Of a DNA stretch of 64,000 nucleotides, positions 16,233 to 24,122 are shown piece by piece. The stretch lies in the NCBI GenBank assembly GCA_023460035.1, contig JAEWRN010000018.1, positions 62,001-126,000 of the forward strand, in the 5' to 3' direction. Position 1 is the first letter of the stretch. Each line of letters begins with the position of its first letter. The DNA is from Bacillota bacterium. GTDB taxonomy: Bacteria > Bacillota > Clostridia > Oscillospirales > Ruminococcaceae. The position numbers and the translations under genes were made by a program. The notes under the pieces are model-generated. The model saw only the letters and a program-made list of their open reading frames with translations, did not search any database and was not told the DNA's origin.

Positions 16233-16961
16233 ATGGGGGAAGAACGCGAACAGCAGTTGCTGGCACTGCTGCACTGTGCGGCGGCGGGTATGCCGACTGC
16301 CCGGCAAGAGCTGCGGCAGTACAGTGGCGCCCCCATTGCGGCACTGCCTGCACACGAGGTGCGCGACAATTTGCAAAAGGTGTTGCTGGGGCCGGACCCC
16401 GAGGCGGTGTTATTGCTTGCCGGTACGGGTGCCCTTTCTAACTTTGGGCTTGGTTGTGTGCGCTGGCCTCTGCCGCTTGCGCGCCTGCCGGCGCAAATGC
16501 TGCTGCGCTGGTGGGGGCTTTTGCTCGCCTGCGGGGCGCGCAGTGCACCGGTGATAGAGGCGTTTGGGTTTTCGGCGGGGTTTGGCAGCGACCTTGCGCG
16601 GCTGAACCGGCTGTATTTTGCGCCGGATGCGGCCACAGTGGCACAGCTAAAGCTGCAACTGCGCGAGCCGCTGCCGCAGGATGCGGGGGAGGTATTCGCC
16701 GCCTTTGCCGCGCTGGACGAGCGCTTTGCCCCGCGCCTTGCCCTGTATGAGGCCCTGCGCAAAAGCGGCGAAGCGTACACGCTGGAAATGCTGGCTATCC
16801 GCCCGGCGTCCCTGCTGGCACTGGGTGTGCCCCAGCGCAAGGTGGCGCCGCTGCGCGAACTGCTGCTGGATGCCGTGCTGCGGGCCCCGCAGCTAAACCG
16901 GTACGACAGCCTTGCCGCACTTGCGCTGCAGCTGGCCCCGCTTGCCGGAGGTGGCAGGTGA
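16233..16961 (+). CDS. CCA-adding-enzyme-like protein lacking the nucleotidyltransferase head
   Basis: A 242-residue soluble protein. Residues about 40-70 (HEVRDNLQKVLLGPDPEAVLL, then LAGTGAL) and about 180-235 (GEAYTLEMLAIRPASLL, then ALGVPQRKVAPLRELLLDAV) match the neck/body and tail helices of bacterial tRNA CCA-adding enzymes. The catalytic head (GxxxDxD, template motif) is absent. It is not a frameshifted remnant: AAAAAAGGGGGG lies seven bases before the ATG, and the promoter starts about 17 bases upstream. It overlaps the acyltransferase gene by GTGA. tRNA binding without catalysis would be one guess; the family match is by eye and a function cannot be assigned. Confidence 0.6.
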   Translation: MGEEREQQLLALLHCAAAGMPTARQELRQYSGAPIAALPAHEVRDNLQKVLLGPDPEAVLLLAGTGALSNFGLGCVRWPLPLARLPAQMLLRWWGLLLACGARSAPVIEAFGFSAGFGSDLARLNRLYFAPDAATVAQLKLQLREPLPQDAGEVFAAFAALDERFAPRLALYEALRKSGEAYTLEMLAIRPASLLALGVPQRKVAPLRELLLDAVLRAPQLNRYDSLAALALQLAPLAGGGR

Positions 16962-18157
16962 AGGTGCGCGCGGCAGGGCCGGTAGACACCACCTATGTGG
17001 GTGTGCTGGACGGCGTGCGCACCTTGGGCGTGCTGGCAGTGGTGTGGTTTCACTTTTGGCAGCAAACCTGGCTGCACCCGGTGGTCAAATTGCCGTTTAC
17101 CGGCTGGCAGCTGGGTTTTGAGTGGCTGCCCCGCAGCGGGTATATTATGGTGGATTTATTGCTGGTGCTCAGCGGGTTTTGCCTGTTTTTGCCCATTGCC
17201 CGCCAAATGGCGCGGGGCGAAGCGGATGCCGGGCATTTTGATGTGCGGGCTTTTTACCGCCGCCGCGCCGCGCGCATTTTGCCCAGCTATTATTTTTGTG
17301 TTTTGCTTATTTTATTTGCGGTGGTGCTGCCCACCTGGCCGTACACAAACGCGGCGGAATTTTGGCGCGACCTGCTTGCCAGTTTGACCATGACCCAGAC
17401 CTTTTTTGCCGAGACGTTCTTTTTTACCAAGTTTAATGTGGTGCTGTGGACCGTTTGCATTGAAGTGCAGTTTTACCTGCTGTTCCCGCTGCTTGCCCGT
17501 GCGTTTGCCCGCCGCCCGGTGGCCTCGGCCGCACTGATGACCGGTGTTTCTGCACTGGGGGCCGCTTTGCTGCTGGCCGGCGTGGGGGATTTGCGCTTTT
17601 GGCTCAACCAGCTGCCGCTGCTGCTGTGCAATTATGCGGCGGGTATGCTGGGGGCGGTGGCGTTTGTGCGCCTTGCCGCAGTGGCGGGCGGCAAGCCGGC
17701 GGCTATGTGGGGCTTTTCAGCCCTTGCCATTGGCTGCATCTGGGCCATATTGCGCCTTGCACGGCTGCAGGCAGCGGCACAGGAGTTACAAAGCAGCCAG
17801 CTGTTGCTGCGTTTCCCGCTCAGCGTATTATTTGGCTGCCTGCTGGTGGCACTGCCGCTTGCAGGCAAACCGCTGCGGGTGCTGTTCGACAACAGGGTCA
17901 TGCGCTTTTTGGCGGGTATTTCGTTCAATTTATACATCTGGCACCAGTACCTTGCAGTATTGCTGAAAAAGCTGCATCTGCCTGCGTGGAGCGGTGAAGT
18001 GCCGCCCAACCAAACCGGCGACATACAATGGCAGCACCGGTACGCATTGCTGATTTGGGCGGCGGCGTTTGCGGCGGCGCTGTTTGGCACCTATGTCATC
18101 GAGCGGCCGTTTGCGCGGCTGCTGCGCCCAAAAGCACAGGGTACTGCGCGGCCCTAA
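16958..18157 (+). CDS. Acyltransferase 3 family membrane protein (OafA/YrhL type)
   Basis: A 399-residue protein with about ten membrane helices. Family marks are the N-terminal LDGVRTLGVLAVVWFHFW, containing the catalytic His of the R-x10-H type motif, then SGYIMVDLLLVLSGFCLFL and RRRAARILPSYYF. These enzymes move acyl groups from the cytoplasmic side onto cell-surface carbohydrates such as peptidoglycan, teichoic acids or exopolysaccharide; the acceptor is unknown. It starts at GTG 16958, overlapping the previous stop, behind a GGAGGTGG Shine-Dalgarno, so it is translationally coupled. There is no C-terminal SGNH domain. Confidence 0.9.
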   Translation: MKVRAAGPVDTTYVGVLDGVRTLGVLAVVWFHFWQQTWLHPVVKLPFTGWQLGFEWLPRSGYIMVDLLLVLSGFCLFLPIARQMARGEADAGHFDVRAFYRRRAARILPSYYFCVLLILFAVVLPTWPYTNAAEFWRDLLASLTMTQTFFAETFFFTKFNVVLWTVCIEVQFYLLFPLLARAFARRPVASAALMTGVSALGAALLLAGVGDLRFWLNQLPLLLCNYAAGMLGAVAFVRLAAVAGGKPAAMWGFSALAIGCIWAILRLARLQAAAQELQSSQLLLRFPLSVLFGCLLVALPLAGKPLRVLFDNRVMRFLAGISFNLYIWHQYLAVLLKKLHLPAWSGEVPPNQTGDIQWQHRYALLIWAAAFAAALFGTYVIERPFARLLRPKAQGTARP

Positions 18158-18177
18158 ACGCTGCTGTTTTGCGGCAC

Positions 18178-18207
18178 TTGCGCGAAACTTGGGGCAAATG
18201 GTATAAT
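18178..18207 (+). promoter_or_regulatory. Promoter of the flavoprotein-cmk-plsC-ispH/rpsA operon
   Basis: TTGCGC (18178-18183), an 18-bp spacer and TATAAT (18202-18207) preceded by TGG. It resembles the promoter at 16182-16209. Confidence 0.75.
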
Positions 18208-18311
18208 TAATTGTTTTATTGCCGCTGTTTTGGCGGGTTAAAAACTAAATTGACCGGTACCGGGGCACAGGCTGTGGCCCGGCCGTTCTTGTGTAAAGGG
18301 GGCGCCCACAA

Positions 18312-19565
18312 ATGAAACAGGTGGTCGTCATAGGCGGTGGCGCGGCGGGTATGCTTGCCGCCGGCACCATGGTACGGCGCGGGCTGCAGGTCACCGTAAT
18401 CGAGCACGCGGGCCGCACCTGCAAAAAAATACTGGTCACCGGCAAGGGCCGCTGCAATGTCACCAACAACAGCGACAGCGAAACGGTGCAAAAAAATGTG
18501 CTGTCCAACCCCAAATTTTTGTATTCGGCCTTGCGGGCGTTTACCCCGGCCGACACGATGGCGCTGTTTGAGGGGCTGGGCGTGCCGCTGAAAACCGAGC
18601 GCGGTCAGAGGGTTTTCCCCGTGAGTGACCGCGCGGCGGACATTGCCGAGGCGCTGGCTAAGTACGCGCAGGGTTGCCATATTGTCAACGGCAGTGCAAA
18701 ACAAATTTTAACGGGCAAAGACGGCGCGGTAAGCGGTGTGCTGCTGGAGGACGGGCGGCAGCTTGCGGCAGAGGCTGTGCTGCTTGCCACCGGCGGGTGT
18801 TCGTACCCCGGCACCGGCTCTACCGGCGACGGGTACCGCATCGCAAAGCAGCTTGGGCACACCATTGTGCCGCCCACCGCAAGCTTGGTTGCGCTGACGG
18901 TACCCGGCAAAGCGCTGGAGGAATGCCGCACGATGATGGGCCTTTCGCTGCGCAATGTGCGGCTGACCCTGCTGCAGGGCGGCAAGCAGCTGTTTTGCGA
19001 ACAGGGTGAAATGCTGTTTACGCATTTTGGCATTTCGGGCCCTCTGGTGCTTTCCGCCAGCGCGTTTTTGCGCGGGGCGCAGGCAAAGCCCGCACTTGCC
19101 GTTATCGACTTAAAACCGGCGCTGGACGAAAAGACCCTGTACCAGCGCATCACGCGTGATTTTGAAGAGTTTGCCAACAAAGATGCCGCCAACAGCCTTG
19201 GCAAGCTGTTGCCCGCCAAAATGGTGCCGGTATTGCTGGCCCGCTGGGGAGTTGCACACGATAAAAAGGTGCACCAGATCTCCCGCGATGAAAAGCAAAA
19301 GCTGGTGGCACTGCTGAAAGGCTTTGAAGTGCCGGTTGCGGGCAAGGACGCTATCGAGCGCGCCGTCGTGACGGCGGGCGGCGTTTCGGTGCGGCAGGTC
19401 GACCCCAAAACGATGGCGTCGAAGCTGGTGCCGGGGCTGTACTTTGCGGGCGAAGTGCTGGATGTGGACGCCTATACCGGCGGGTTTAACCTGCAAATCG
19501 CGTTTGCAAGCGGGTATGCGGCAGGCACTCATATTTTTGATGATGGAACGGGGGAACAACAATGA
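18312..19565 (+). CDS. FAD/NAD(P)-dependent oxidoreductase, HI0933/BaiN family
   Basis: A 417-residue flavoprotein. The N-terminal dinucleotide-binding motif VVVIGGGAAGMLAAGTMVRRG is followed by GKGRCNVTNNS, VLLATGGCSYPGTGSTGDGY and the C-terminal GLYFAGEVLDVDAYTGGFNLQIAFASG, all marks of the YhiN/HI0933 family. BaiN from Clostridium scindens was proposed to act in bile acid 7-dehydroxylation, but most relatives have no proven substrate, so I give no symbol. It opens a tightly coupled operon: its stop overlaps the cmk ATG (ATGA). In many Clostridia this gene precedes cmk, so the order itself is ordinary. Confidence 0.93.
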   Translation: MKQVVVIGGGAAGMLAAGTMVRRGLQVTVIEHAGRTCKKILVTGKGRCNVTNNSDSETVQKNVLSNPKFLYSALRAFTPADTMALFEGLGVPLKTERGQRVFPVSDRAADIAEALAKYAQGCHIVNGSAKQILTGKDGAVSGVLLEDGRQLAAEAVLLATGGCSYPGTGSTGDGYRIAKQLGHTIVPPTASLVALTVPGKALEECRTMMGLSLRNVRLTLLQGGKQLFCEQGEMLFTHFGISGPLVLSASAFLRGAQAKPALAVIDLKPALDEKTLYQRITRDFEEFANKDAANSLGKLLPAKMVPVLLARWGVAHDKKVHQISRDEKQKLVALLKGFEVPVAGKDAIERAVVTAGGVSVRQVDPKTMASKLVPGLYFAGEVLDVDAYTGGFNLQIAFASGYAAGTHIFDDGTGEQQ

Positions 19566-20230
19566 TCCAGATCGCGATCGACGGCCCTTCCGGCGCGGGC
19601 AAAAGCTCGCTTGCAAAGCGGCTGGCCAAAGAGCTGGGCTATGTTTATGTGGATACCGGCGCGCTGTACCGCGCCATTGCGTTTGCGCTGCTGGCGGCGG
19701 GGGCCGACATTGCAGATGAAAACGCCGTGCTGGGCGGCCTTGCCGCGATACACCCCGCGCTGCAATATGTAGACGGCGTGCAGCATGTGCTGGTCAACGG
19801 GCAGGACGTTTCGGGCAAAATCCGCACCGAAGAGGTGAGCATGGCGGCAAGCCGCGTGTCCGCCTACCCCGGTGTGCGCAATTTTTTAACCGAGACACAG
19901 CGCGCCATCGCCCGCGAAAACAATGTGTTGATGGACGGGCGGGACATTGGCACCGTTATTTTGCCGAGTGCGCAGATTAAGATATTTTTGACGGCCAGCG
20001 CAGAAGAGCGGGCCCGCCGCCGCACGCAGGAATTGCAGCAAAAAGGGCAGACCGCCGTGTATGAAGAGGTGCTGGCCGATATTCGCAAGCGCGACTATAA
20101 CGACAGCCACCGGGATACAGCGCCGCTGCGGCAGGCGCCGGACGCGGTGCTGGTGGACACGACCGGCTGCGAATTTGAAGAAGCTTATGAAAAATTATAC
20201 ACGCTCATCAAGGGGAGGCTGCCACAATGA
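19562..20230 (+). CDS. cmk: Cytidylate kinase
   Basis: A 222-residue protein phosphorylating (d)CMP to (d)CDP with ATP. The P-loop is IAIDGPSGAGKSSLAKRLAKELG (residues 3-25), and the CMP-binding insert begins VDTGALYRAIA. The family motif DGRDIGTVILPSAQIKIFLTAS (about 125-146) and the C-terminal RDYNDSHRDTAPLRQAPDAV are present. The ATG overlaps the previous stop and its own stop overlaps the plsC ATG, so translation should be coupled across the operon. The order cmk-plsC-ispH/rpsA is common in Clostridia. Confidence 0.97.
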   Translation: MIQIAIDGPSGAGKSSLAKRLAKELGYVYVDTGALYRAIAFALLAAGADIADENAVLGGLAAIHPALQYVDGVQHVLVNGQDVSGKIRTEEVSMAASRVSAYPGVRNFLTETQRAIARENNVLMDGRDIGTVILPSAQIKIFLTASAEERARRRTQELQQKGQTAVYEEVLADIRKRDYNDSHRDTAPLRQAPDAVLVDTTGCEFEEAYEKLYTLIKGRLPQ

Positions 20231-20844
20231 TTTACTGGATTGCCGTACTCATTGCATGGGTCGTGTTTCATATTCCTTACCGCATCCGCACCATTGGGCG
20301 CGAAAACCTGCCCAAGGACCGTGGGTATGTGCTGTGCCCCAACCACCTGTCGGCCATTGACCCGGTGTTTGTGGTGCTGGCCCGTTTTTGGGGCAAAAAA
20401 ATGTGGGTCATGGCAAAAGAAGAACTGTTTCGCAACCCCGTCATTGCTTGGTTTTTTGGCCATGTGGGGGTGTTCCCCGTGGCGCGCGGGCGGGGTGACC
20501 GCTCGGTGCTGGACGGCGCAATTGAATCGGTGCGCGGCGGCCGCGGGATGCTGATTTTCCCCGAGGGCACCCGCAACAAAGAGGGCCCGGGGCTGCTGCC
20601 GATGAAAAGCGGTGCGTTTGTTGTGGCGGCCGCCGCCGGCGCGGACATTGTGCCCTGCCGCATTATTTACAAAGGCGGCCACCAGCATTTGTTTTGCACC
20701 GTGACGGTTATTTTTGGCCAGCCAATCCCCATTGAAAGCCTGGACCTTGGCGGCGAACATTCGGCCAGCAAGCTGCGCGAAGCCAAAAAGGTACTGGCCG
20801 GCCGGCTGGAAGAGCTGTACGAGCAGAACCGGCGCTACGAATAA
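20227..20844 (+). CDS. plsC: 1-acyl-sn-glycerol-3-phosphate acyltransferase
   Basis: A 205-residue membrane-associated enzyme that makes phosphatidic acid from lysophosphatidic acid. The catalytic NHLSAIDPVF (HX4D) is near residue 38, and the glycerophosphate-binding FPEGTRNKEGP is near residue 115. An N-terminal hydrophobic stretch probably anchors it. It overlaps cmk by four bases and is followed ten bases later by the ispH/rpsA start. Confidence 0.95.
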   Translation: MIYWIAVLIAWVVFHIPYRIRTIGRENLPKDRGYVLCPNHLSAIDPVFVVLARFWGKKMWVMAKEELFRNPVIAWFFGHVGVFPVARGRGDRSVLDGAIESVRGGRGMLIFPEGTRNKEGPGLLPMKSGAFVVAAAAGADIVPCRIIYKGGHQHLFCTVTVIFGQPIPIESLDLGGEHSASKLREAKKVLAGRLEELYEQNRRYE

Positions 20845-20854
20845 GGAGTTTTCT

Positions 20855-22783
20855 ATGGAAATCATACTGGCAAAAACCGCGGGGTTCTGCTTTGGTGTCG
20901 ACCGCGCGGTGCGCATGACCGAGCAGCTTGCCGCGGGCGGCCACAAGGTCGCAACGCTGGGGCCGCTCATCCACAACCCGCAGTGCGTTGCGGCGCTGGA
21001 AGCACAGGGCGTTGTCACCGCAAACAGCCCCGCCGACGTGCCGCCGGGGTATGAGGTTGTCATTCGCAGCCACGGTGTGGGTGAGGATGTGTACGCCGAG
21101 CTGACACAGCGTGGCCTCAGCGTGCAGGACGCCACCTGCCCGTTTGTGACGAAGATTCACCGCATCGCCCAAAAGGCGGGGCAAGAGGGCGCATTGCTGC
21201 TGATTGCGGGGGATAAAAACCACCCGGAGGTGCAGGGCATTGTGGGCCATGCGCACGGCGAAGTGTTTGTTTTTGCGGATCTTGCAGAGCTAAAAGCCTT
21301 TTCCACACCGGAAAATTGCACAAAACCGGTGTTCGTGGTGGCACAAACAACTTTCGAAGTTACAAAATGGTTAGAAAGCACAAAGTTTATAAAAAAAGTA
21401 TATACAAGCCCGCAGATTTTTGATACAATATGTAATGCAACGTGGGCGAGGCAGCAGGAGGCGGAGGAGCTCGCGCGCCGGTGCGATCTTGTGGTCGTCA
21501 TCGGTGGGCGACACTCCTCCAATACCCAGAAGCTGGCCGCCGTCGCTGGCAGGCATTGCAGGGTGCTCGCGGTTGAGACCGCGGCGGAGCTCACCGCAGG
21601 TGATTTTGCCCGAGTAACGCGTGTTGGCGTAACAGCGGGGGCCTCAACGCCATCGTCTGTAATTGAGGAGGTACTTAACAAGATGAGCGAGGTAGTACAA
21701 AACGAAGAGATGAGCTTTGAGGAGATGATCGATCAGTCCTTGAAGCCGGTCTTCAACGGCAAGGTCGTAACCGGTATCGTCACCGGCGTCTCTCCGAGCG
21801 AAATCACTGTGGACATCGGCACAAAGCAGACCGGCTTTGTATCCGCTTCCGAATGGTCGGAAGACCCCACAGTGAAGCTGGAGGATGCGGTGAAGAAGGG
21901 TGACGAGCTGGAACTCGTTGTCATCAAGGTTAATGACCAGGAAGGCACCGTCGCCCTCTCCAAAAAGCGCTTCGAAGCCAAAGCCGGCCGGGCCGAGGTT
22001 GAAAAGGCACTTGAGGACGGCACTGTTCTCGACGCGACGGTCGCCGAGGCGGTCAAGGGTGGCCTTGTGGCATATGTCAAGGGTGTCAAGGTCTTTATTC
22101 CCGCATCGCAGGCTTCTCTGCGCCGCGGCGAAGACCTGAGCGGTCTGGTCAAACAGCCCGCCCGCATCAAGATCATCGAGTGCAGCGGTCGCCGTGTAAT
22201 CGGCTCGATCCGCGCAGTCCTTTCTGAAGAGCAGGAAGGCAAAAAAGACGAGTTCTGGTCGCAGGCTGAAGAGGGCAAACACTATAACGGTGTTGTCAAA
22301 AACCTCACCGATTACGGCGCGTTTGTCGACATCGGCGGCGTGGATGGCCTTGTGCACATCTCCGAGCTTTCTTGGGATCGCATCAAGCACCCGAGCGAAG
22401 TGGTCAAAGTCGGCGATGAAGTTGATGTTTACATCAAGAGCCTTGACCGTGAAAACGGCAAAGTTTCGCTGGGCTACAAAAAGACCGAGGACAACCCCTG
22501 GGAGCGCCTGCGCAATGATTACCCTGTGGGCAGTGTGTTTACCGCACCGGTTGTTTCCATCACCAAGTTCGGCGCATTCGTGCGTGTGCTGCCCGGCATT
22601 GACGGCCTGGTGCACATCAGCGAAATCTCGAACGAGCGTGTGGAAAAGGTCAGCGACGTGTTGAAGGTTGGCGATGAGGTCACTGTAAAGCTGATCGAAG
22701 CTGATTTTGAAAAACACCGTGTGGGCCTGTCGATGAAAGCAGCGCTAGAAGAAAACGCTGCTGAAGAGACTGACGCAGAGTAA
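20855..22783 (+). CDS. ispH: Fused 4-hydroxy-3-methylbut-2-enyl diphosphate reductase / ribosomal protein S1
   Basis: A 642-residue fusion. Residues 1-276 are IspH, the last enzyme of the MEP isoprenoid pathway, with Fe-S cysteines in AGFCFGVDRAVRM, DATCPFV and DTICNATWA. Residues 277-642 are ribosomal protein S1 with four S1 RNA-binding repeats; the third and fourth (GVVKNLTDYGAFVDIGGVDGLVHISELSW and ITKFGAFVRVLPGIDGLVHISEIS) are clearest. The start is the ATG at 20855 behind AAGGAG. GAGGAGG plus an in-frame ATG at 21683 marks the exact junction. The IspH-S1 fusion is known in Clostridia. Codon use in the S1 half is more biased, as for a highly expressed protein, and an AT-rich patch at about 21280-21440 precedes it. 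Confidence 0.95.
   Translation: MEIILAKTAGFCFGVDRAVRMTEQLAAGGHKVATLGPLIHNPQCVAALEAQGVVTANSPADVPPGYEVVIRSHGVGEDVYAELTQRGLSVQDATCPFVTKIHRIAQKAGQEGALLLIAGDKNHPEVQGIVGHAHGEVFVFADLAELKAFSTPENCTKPVFVVAQTTFEVTKWLESTKFIKKVYTSPQIFDTICNATWARQQEAEELARRCDLVVVIGGRHSSNTQKLAAVAGRHCRVLAVETAAELTAGDFARVTRVGVTAGASTPSSVIEEVLNKMSEVVQNEEMSFEEMIDQSLKPVFNGKVVTGIVTGVSPSEITVDIGTKQTGFVSASEWSEDPTVKLEDAVKKGDELELVVIKVNDQEGTVALSKKRFEAKAGRAEVEKALEDGTVLDATVAEAVKGGLVAYVKGVKVFIPASQASLRRGEDLSGLVKQPARIKIIECSGRRVIGSIRAVLSEEQEGKKDEFWSQAEEGKHYNGVVKNLTDYGAFVDIGGVDGLVHISELSWDRIKHPSEVVKVGDEVDVYIKSLDRENGKVSLGYKKTEDNPWERLRNDYPVGSVFTAPVVSITKFGAFVRVLPGIDGLVHISEISNERVEKVSDVLKVGDEVTVKLIEADFEKHRVGLSMKAALEENAAEETDAE
21396..21424 (+). promoter_or_regulatory. 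Candidate internal promoter within ispH, upstream of the S1 half
   Basis: In the AT-rich patch of ispH lies TATACA, a 17-bp spacer and TACAAT, ending near base 21428. The hexamers match 4/6 and 5/6. It could supply extra message for S1. This is a weak sequence match in coding DNA. Confidence 0.3.
21665..21685 (+). promoter_or_regulatory. Internal ribosome-binding site and ATG at the IspH/S1 junction
   Basis: GAGGAGG (21665-21671) is 11 bases before ATG 21683-21685, which is codon 277 of the fused frame and the natural first codon of an S1 protein. Independent S1 synthesis from the same message is inferred. Confidence 0.65.
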
Positions 22784-22800
22784 GTTTAACAGAATAACAG

Positions 22801-22836
22801 GCGGCCCCGCATGCAATGCGGGACCGCTTGTTTTGT
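22801..22836 (+). terminator. Terminator after ispH/rpsA
   Basis: A hairpin (GCGGCCCCGCAT against ATGCGGGACCGC, one mismatch) is followed by TTGTTTTG. Behind it, 22861-22878 is three copies of ATATGC. Confidence 0.75.
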
Positions 22837-22964
22837 GCCGTTTTAGCGCCGACACAGAGCATATGCATATGCATATGCAAAAGAGGTTAAAAGAAAGGCG
22901 GTGCCGGCGGTATTGCACTGCCGTTCCCCACAAGCCGGCGCGGGCAAAGCATAAGTACCGCCTG

Positions 22965-23020
22965 CAACAAGAAATAAAAAGAGCTGCCCTGCACCGGGCG
23001 GCTCTTTTTATTTCTTGTTG
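22965..23020 (-). terminator. Terminator of rnpB
   Basis: A very long inverted repeat with AT-rich outer arms (CAACAAGAAATAAAAAGAGC and its complement) and a GC-rich inner stem. On the minus strand it follows the RNase P RNA directly and ends in CTTTTTATTTC. Confidence 0.85.
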
Positions 23021-23362
23021 CGACCAACCCGTAAGCCGGGTTCTGTATTAAACGACGATCTATCTTGTCCCTGCGTCGCCGCAGGGCTCACGCCACCTCT
23101 TGAAAGCACGCGGGGCACGTATCGCTTTCGTATCGGGTGTTGCTTCTGGCAGGGTTTACATAGCCGGTACGTCGCCGCACCGCTGGTGAGCTCTTACCTC
23201 GCCTTTCCATCCTTACCGCCCTGGGGCGGCGGTCTATTTCTGTTGCACTATCCCTGGGGTCACCCCCGGCTGCCGTTAGCAGCTACCATTCCCCTGTGAA
23301 GCCCGGACTTTCCTCACAAAAGGGCAAAACCCTTTTGCGCCGCCGTATGGGTTGCTCGCAAA
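23018..23362 (-). ncRNA. rnpB: RNase P RNA, bacterial class A
   Basis: The minus strand carries the universal blocks GAGGAAAGTCCGGGC (complement of 23301-23315) and ACAGAACCCGGCTTA (complement of 23032-23046). The ends pair to form P1: TTGCGA-G-CAACCC at the 5' end against GGGTTG-G-TCGCAA at the 3' end, which fixes both ends to within a few bases. A CAAAAGGG hairpin follows as P3. About 345 nt, a normal length. It is the catalytic subunit that trims tRNA 5' leaders. It begins only about 5 bases after the stop of the zinc-ribbon/TM2 gene, so it must be made either by processing or from a promoter inside that gene's end. Confidence 0.96.
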
Positions 23363-23367
23363 AAAAA

Positions 23368-23787
23368 TCAATCACTCAACGGGTTGCCTGCGGCATCGGT
23401 GGAGATTTTGCCCATCAAAATCAAAATCCCCTCTACAAAGCCCCAAATCGAACTGGGTACGCCGCAGCAGAGCACAAACAGGATGACCTGCCAAATGCCT
23501 TTTTCGTTGTAACCAAGGTAAAAATTGTGCACGCCCAGCCCGCCAAGAAAAATGCCCAACAGCCCCGCGGCAACGCGGCTTTTGCTGACAGTTGCGGCAG
23601 GTGCGACAGGCTGTGCCCCCTGGCGGTTGGTCAGCGGCGAACCGCAGTTTGTGCAATAAATCGCAAGCTCGTCTGTGGGATGGCCGCAGCGCGGGCAAAA
23701 ATGATACCCATTGCCGGAAGGCACCCCGCAACTGGTGCACACGTTATTCCCCTCGCCGATCTCGCGGCCACAATTTCGACAAAACAT
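23368..23787 (-). CDS. Zinc-ribbon and TM2-domain membrane protein
   Basis: A 139-residue protein with two N-terminal zinc ribbons: CRNCGREIGEGNNVCTSCG (residues 3-21) and CPRCGHPTDELAIYCTNCG (about 31-49). After a linker comes a TM2 domain, AGLLGIFLGGLGVHNFYLGYNEKG then two hydrophobic helices (about 73-125). TM2 proteins are small two-helix membrane proteins of uncertain role; the zinc ribbons would face the cytoplasm. All eight cysteines are present. It directly precedes rnpB. No functional partner is evident nearby. Confidence 0.9.
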   Translation of the reverse strand: MFCRNCGREIGEGNNVCTSCGVPSGNGYHFCPRCGHPTDELAIYCTNCGSPLTNRQGAQPVAPAATVSKSRVAAGLLGIFLGGLGVHNFYLGYNEKGIWQVILFVLCCGVPSSIWGFVEGILILMGKISTDAAGNPLSD

Positions 23788-23935
23788 GGCTTCAACGCCC
23801 CCTGTAAATCAATTCCGTTACAGTATGCGGCGCCAACAGGCTGCCGCGCATTTCAGTATAGCATAAAGCAATGCGCCGGGCAACAAAGGTGACAGTTTTT
23901 ATCAAAAAAATTGTAAAAAAGCAGGGGTATGGCAG

Positions 23936-23964
23936 TTGTAATCAAAAATAAATGCCTTTATAAT
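23936..23964 (+). promoter_or_regulatory. Promoter of gdhA
   Basis: TTGTAA (23936-23941), a 17-bp spacer and TATAAT (23959-23964). It gives a leader of about 150 bases. A 9-bp complementary pair AGGTACATT (23965-23973) and AATGTACCT (24047-24055) lies around and after the start site. Confidence 0.75.
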
Positions 23965-24122
23965 AGGTACATTCGTACGCTGCCTGTGTAAATACTGCAA
24001 AAAATAGTTTTGCCAGCCAGCCGCTACCCGTTATTTTTTTGCACAAAATGTACCTTAAAGTACCGGCACAAAAGAAATAATTGAAATTGCGGCGCGTACA
24101 ACAAGTTTGGGAGGGGAAAGAA

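Noticed and set aside
20714..20854. An N-terminal extension of the IspH/S1 fusion inside plsC
   Set aside because: It is out of frame with plsC and lacks a ribosome site; AAGGAG plus ATG 20855 gives the standard IspH start.
22861..22878. Three tandem ATATGC units
   Set aside because: Too short to call a repeat locus; not near a start codon, so phase variation is unlikely.
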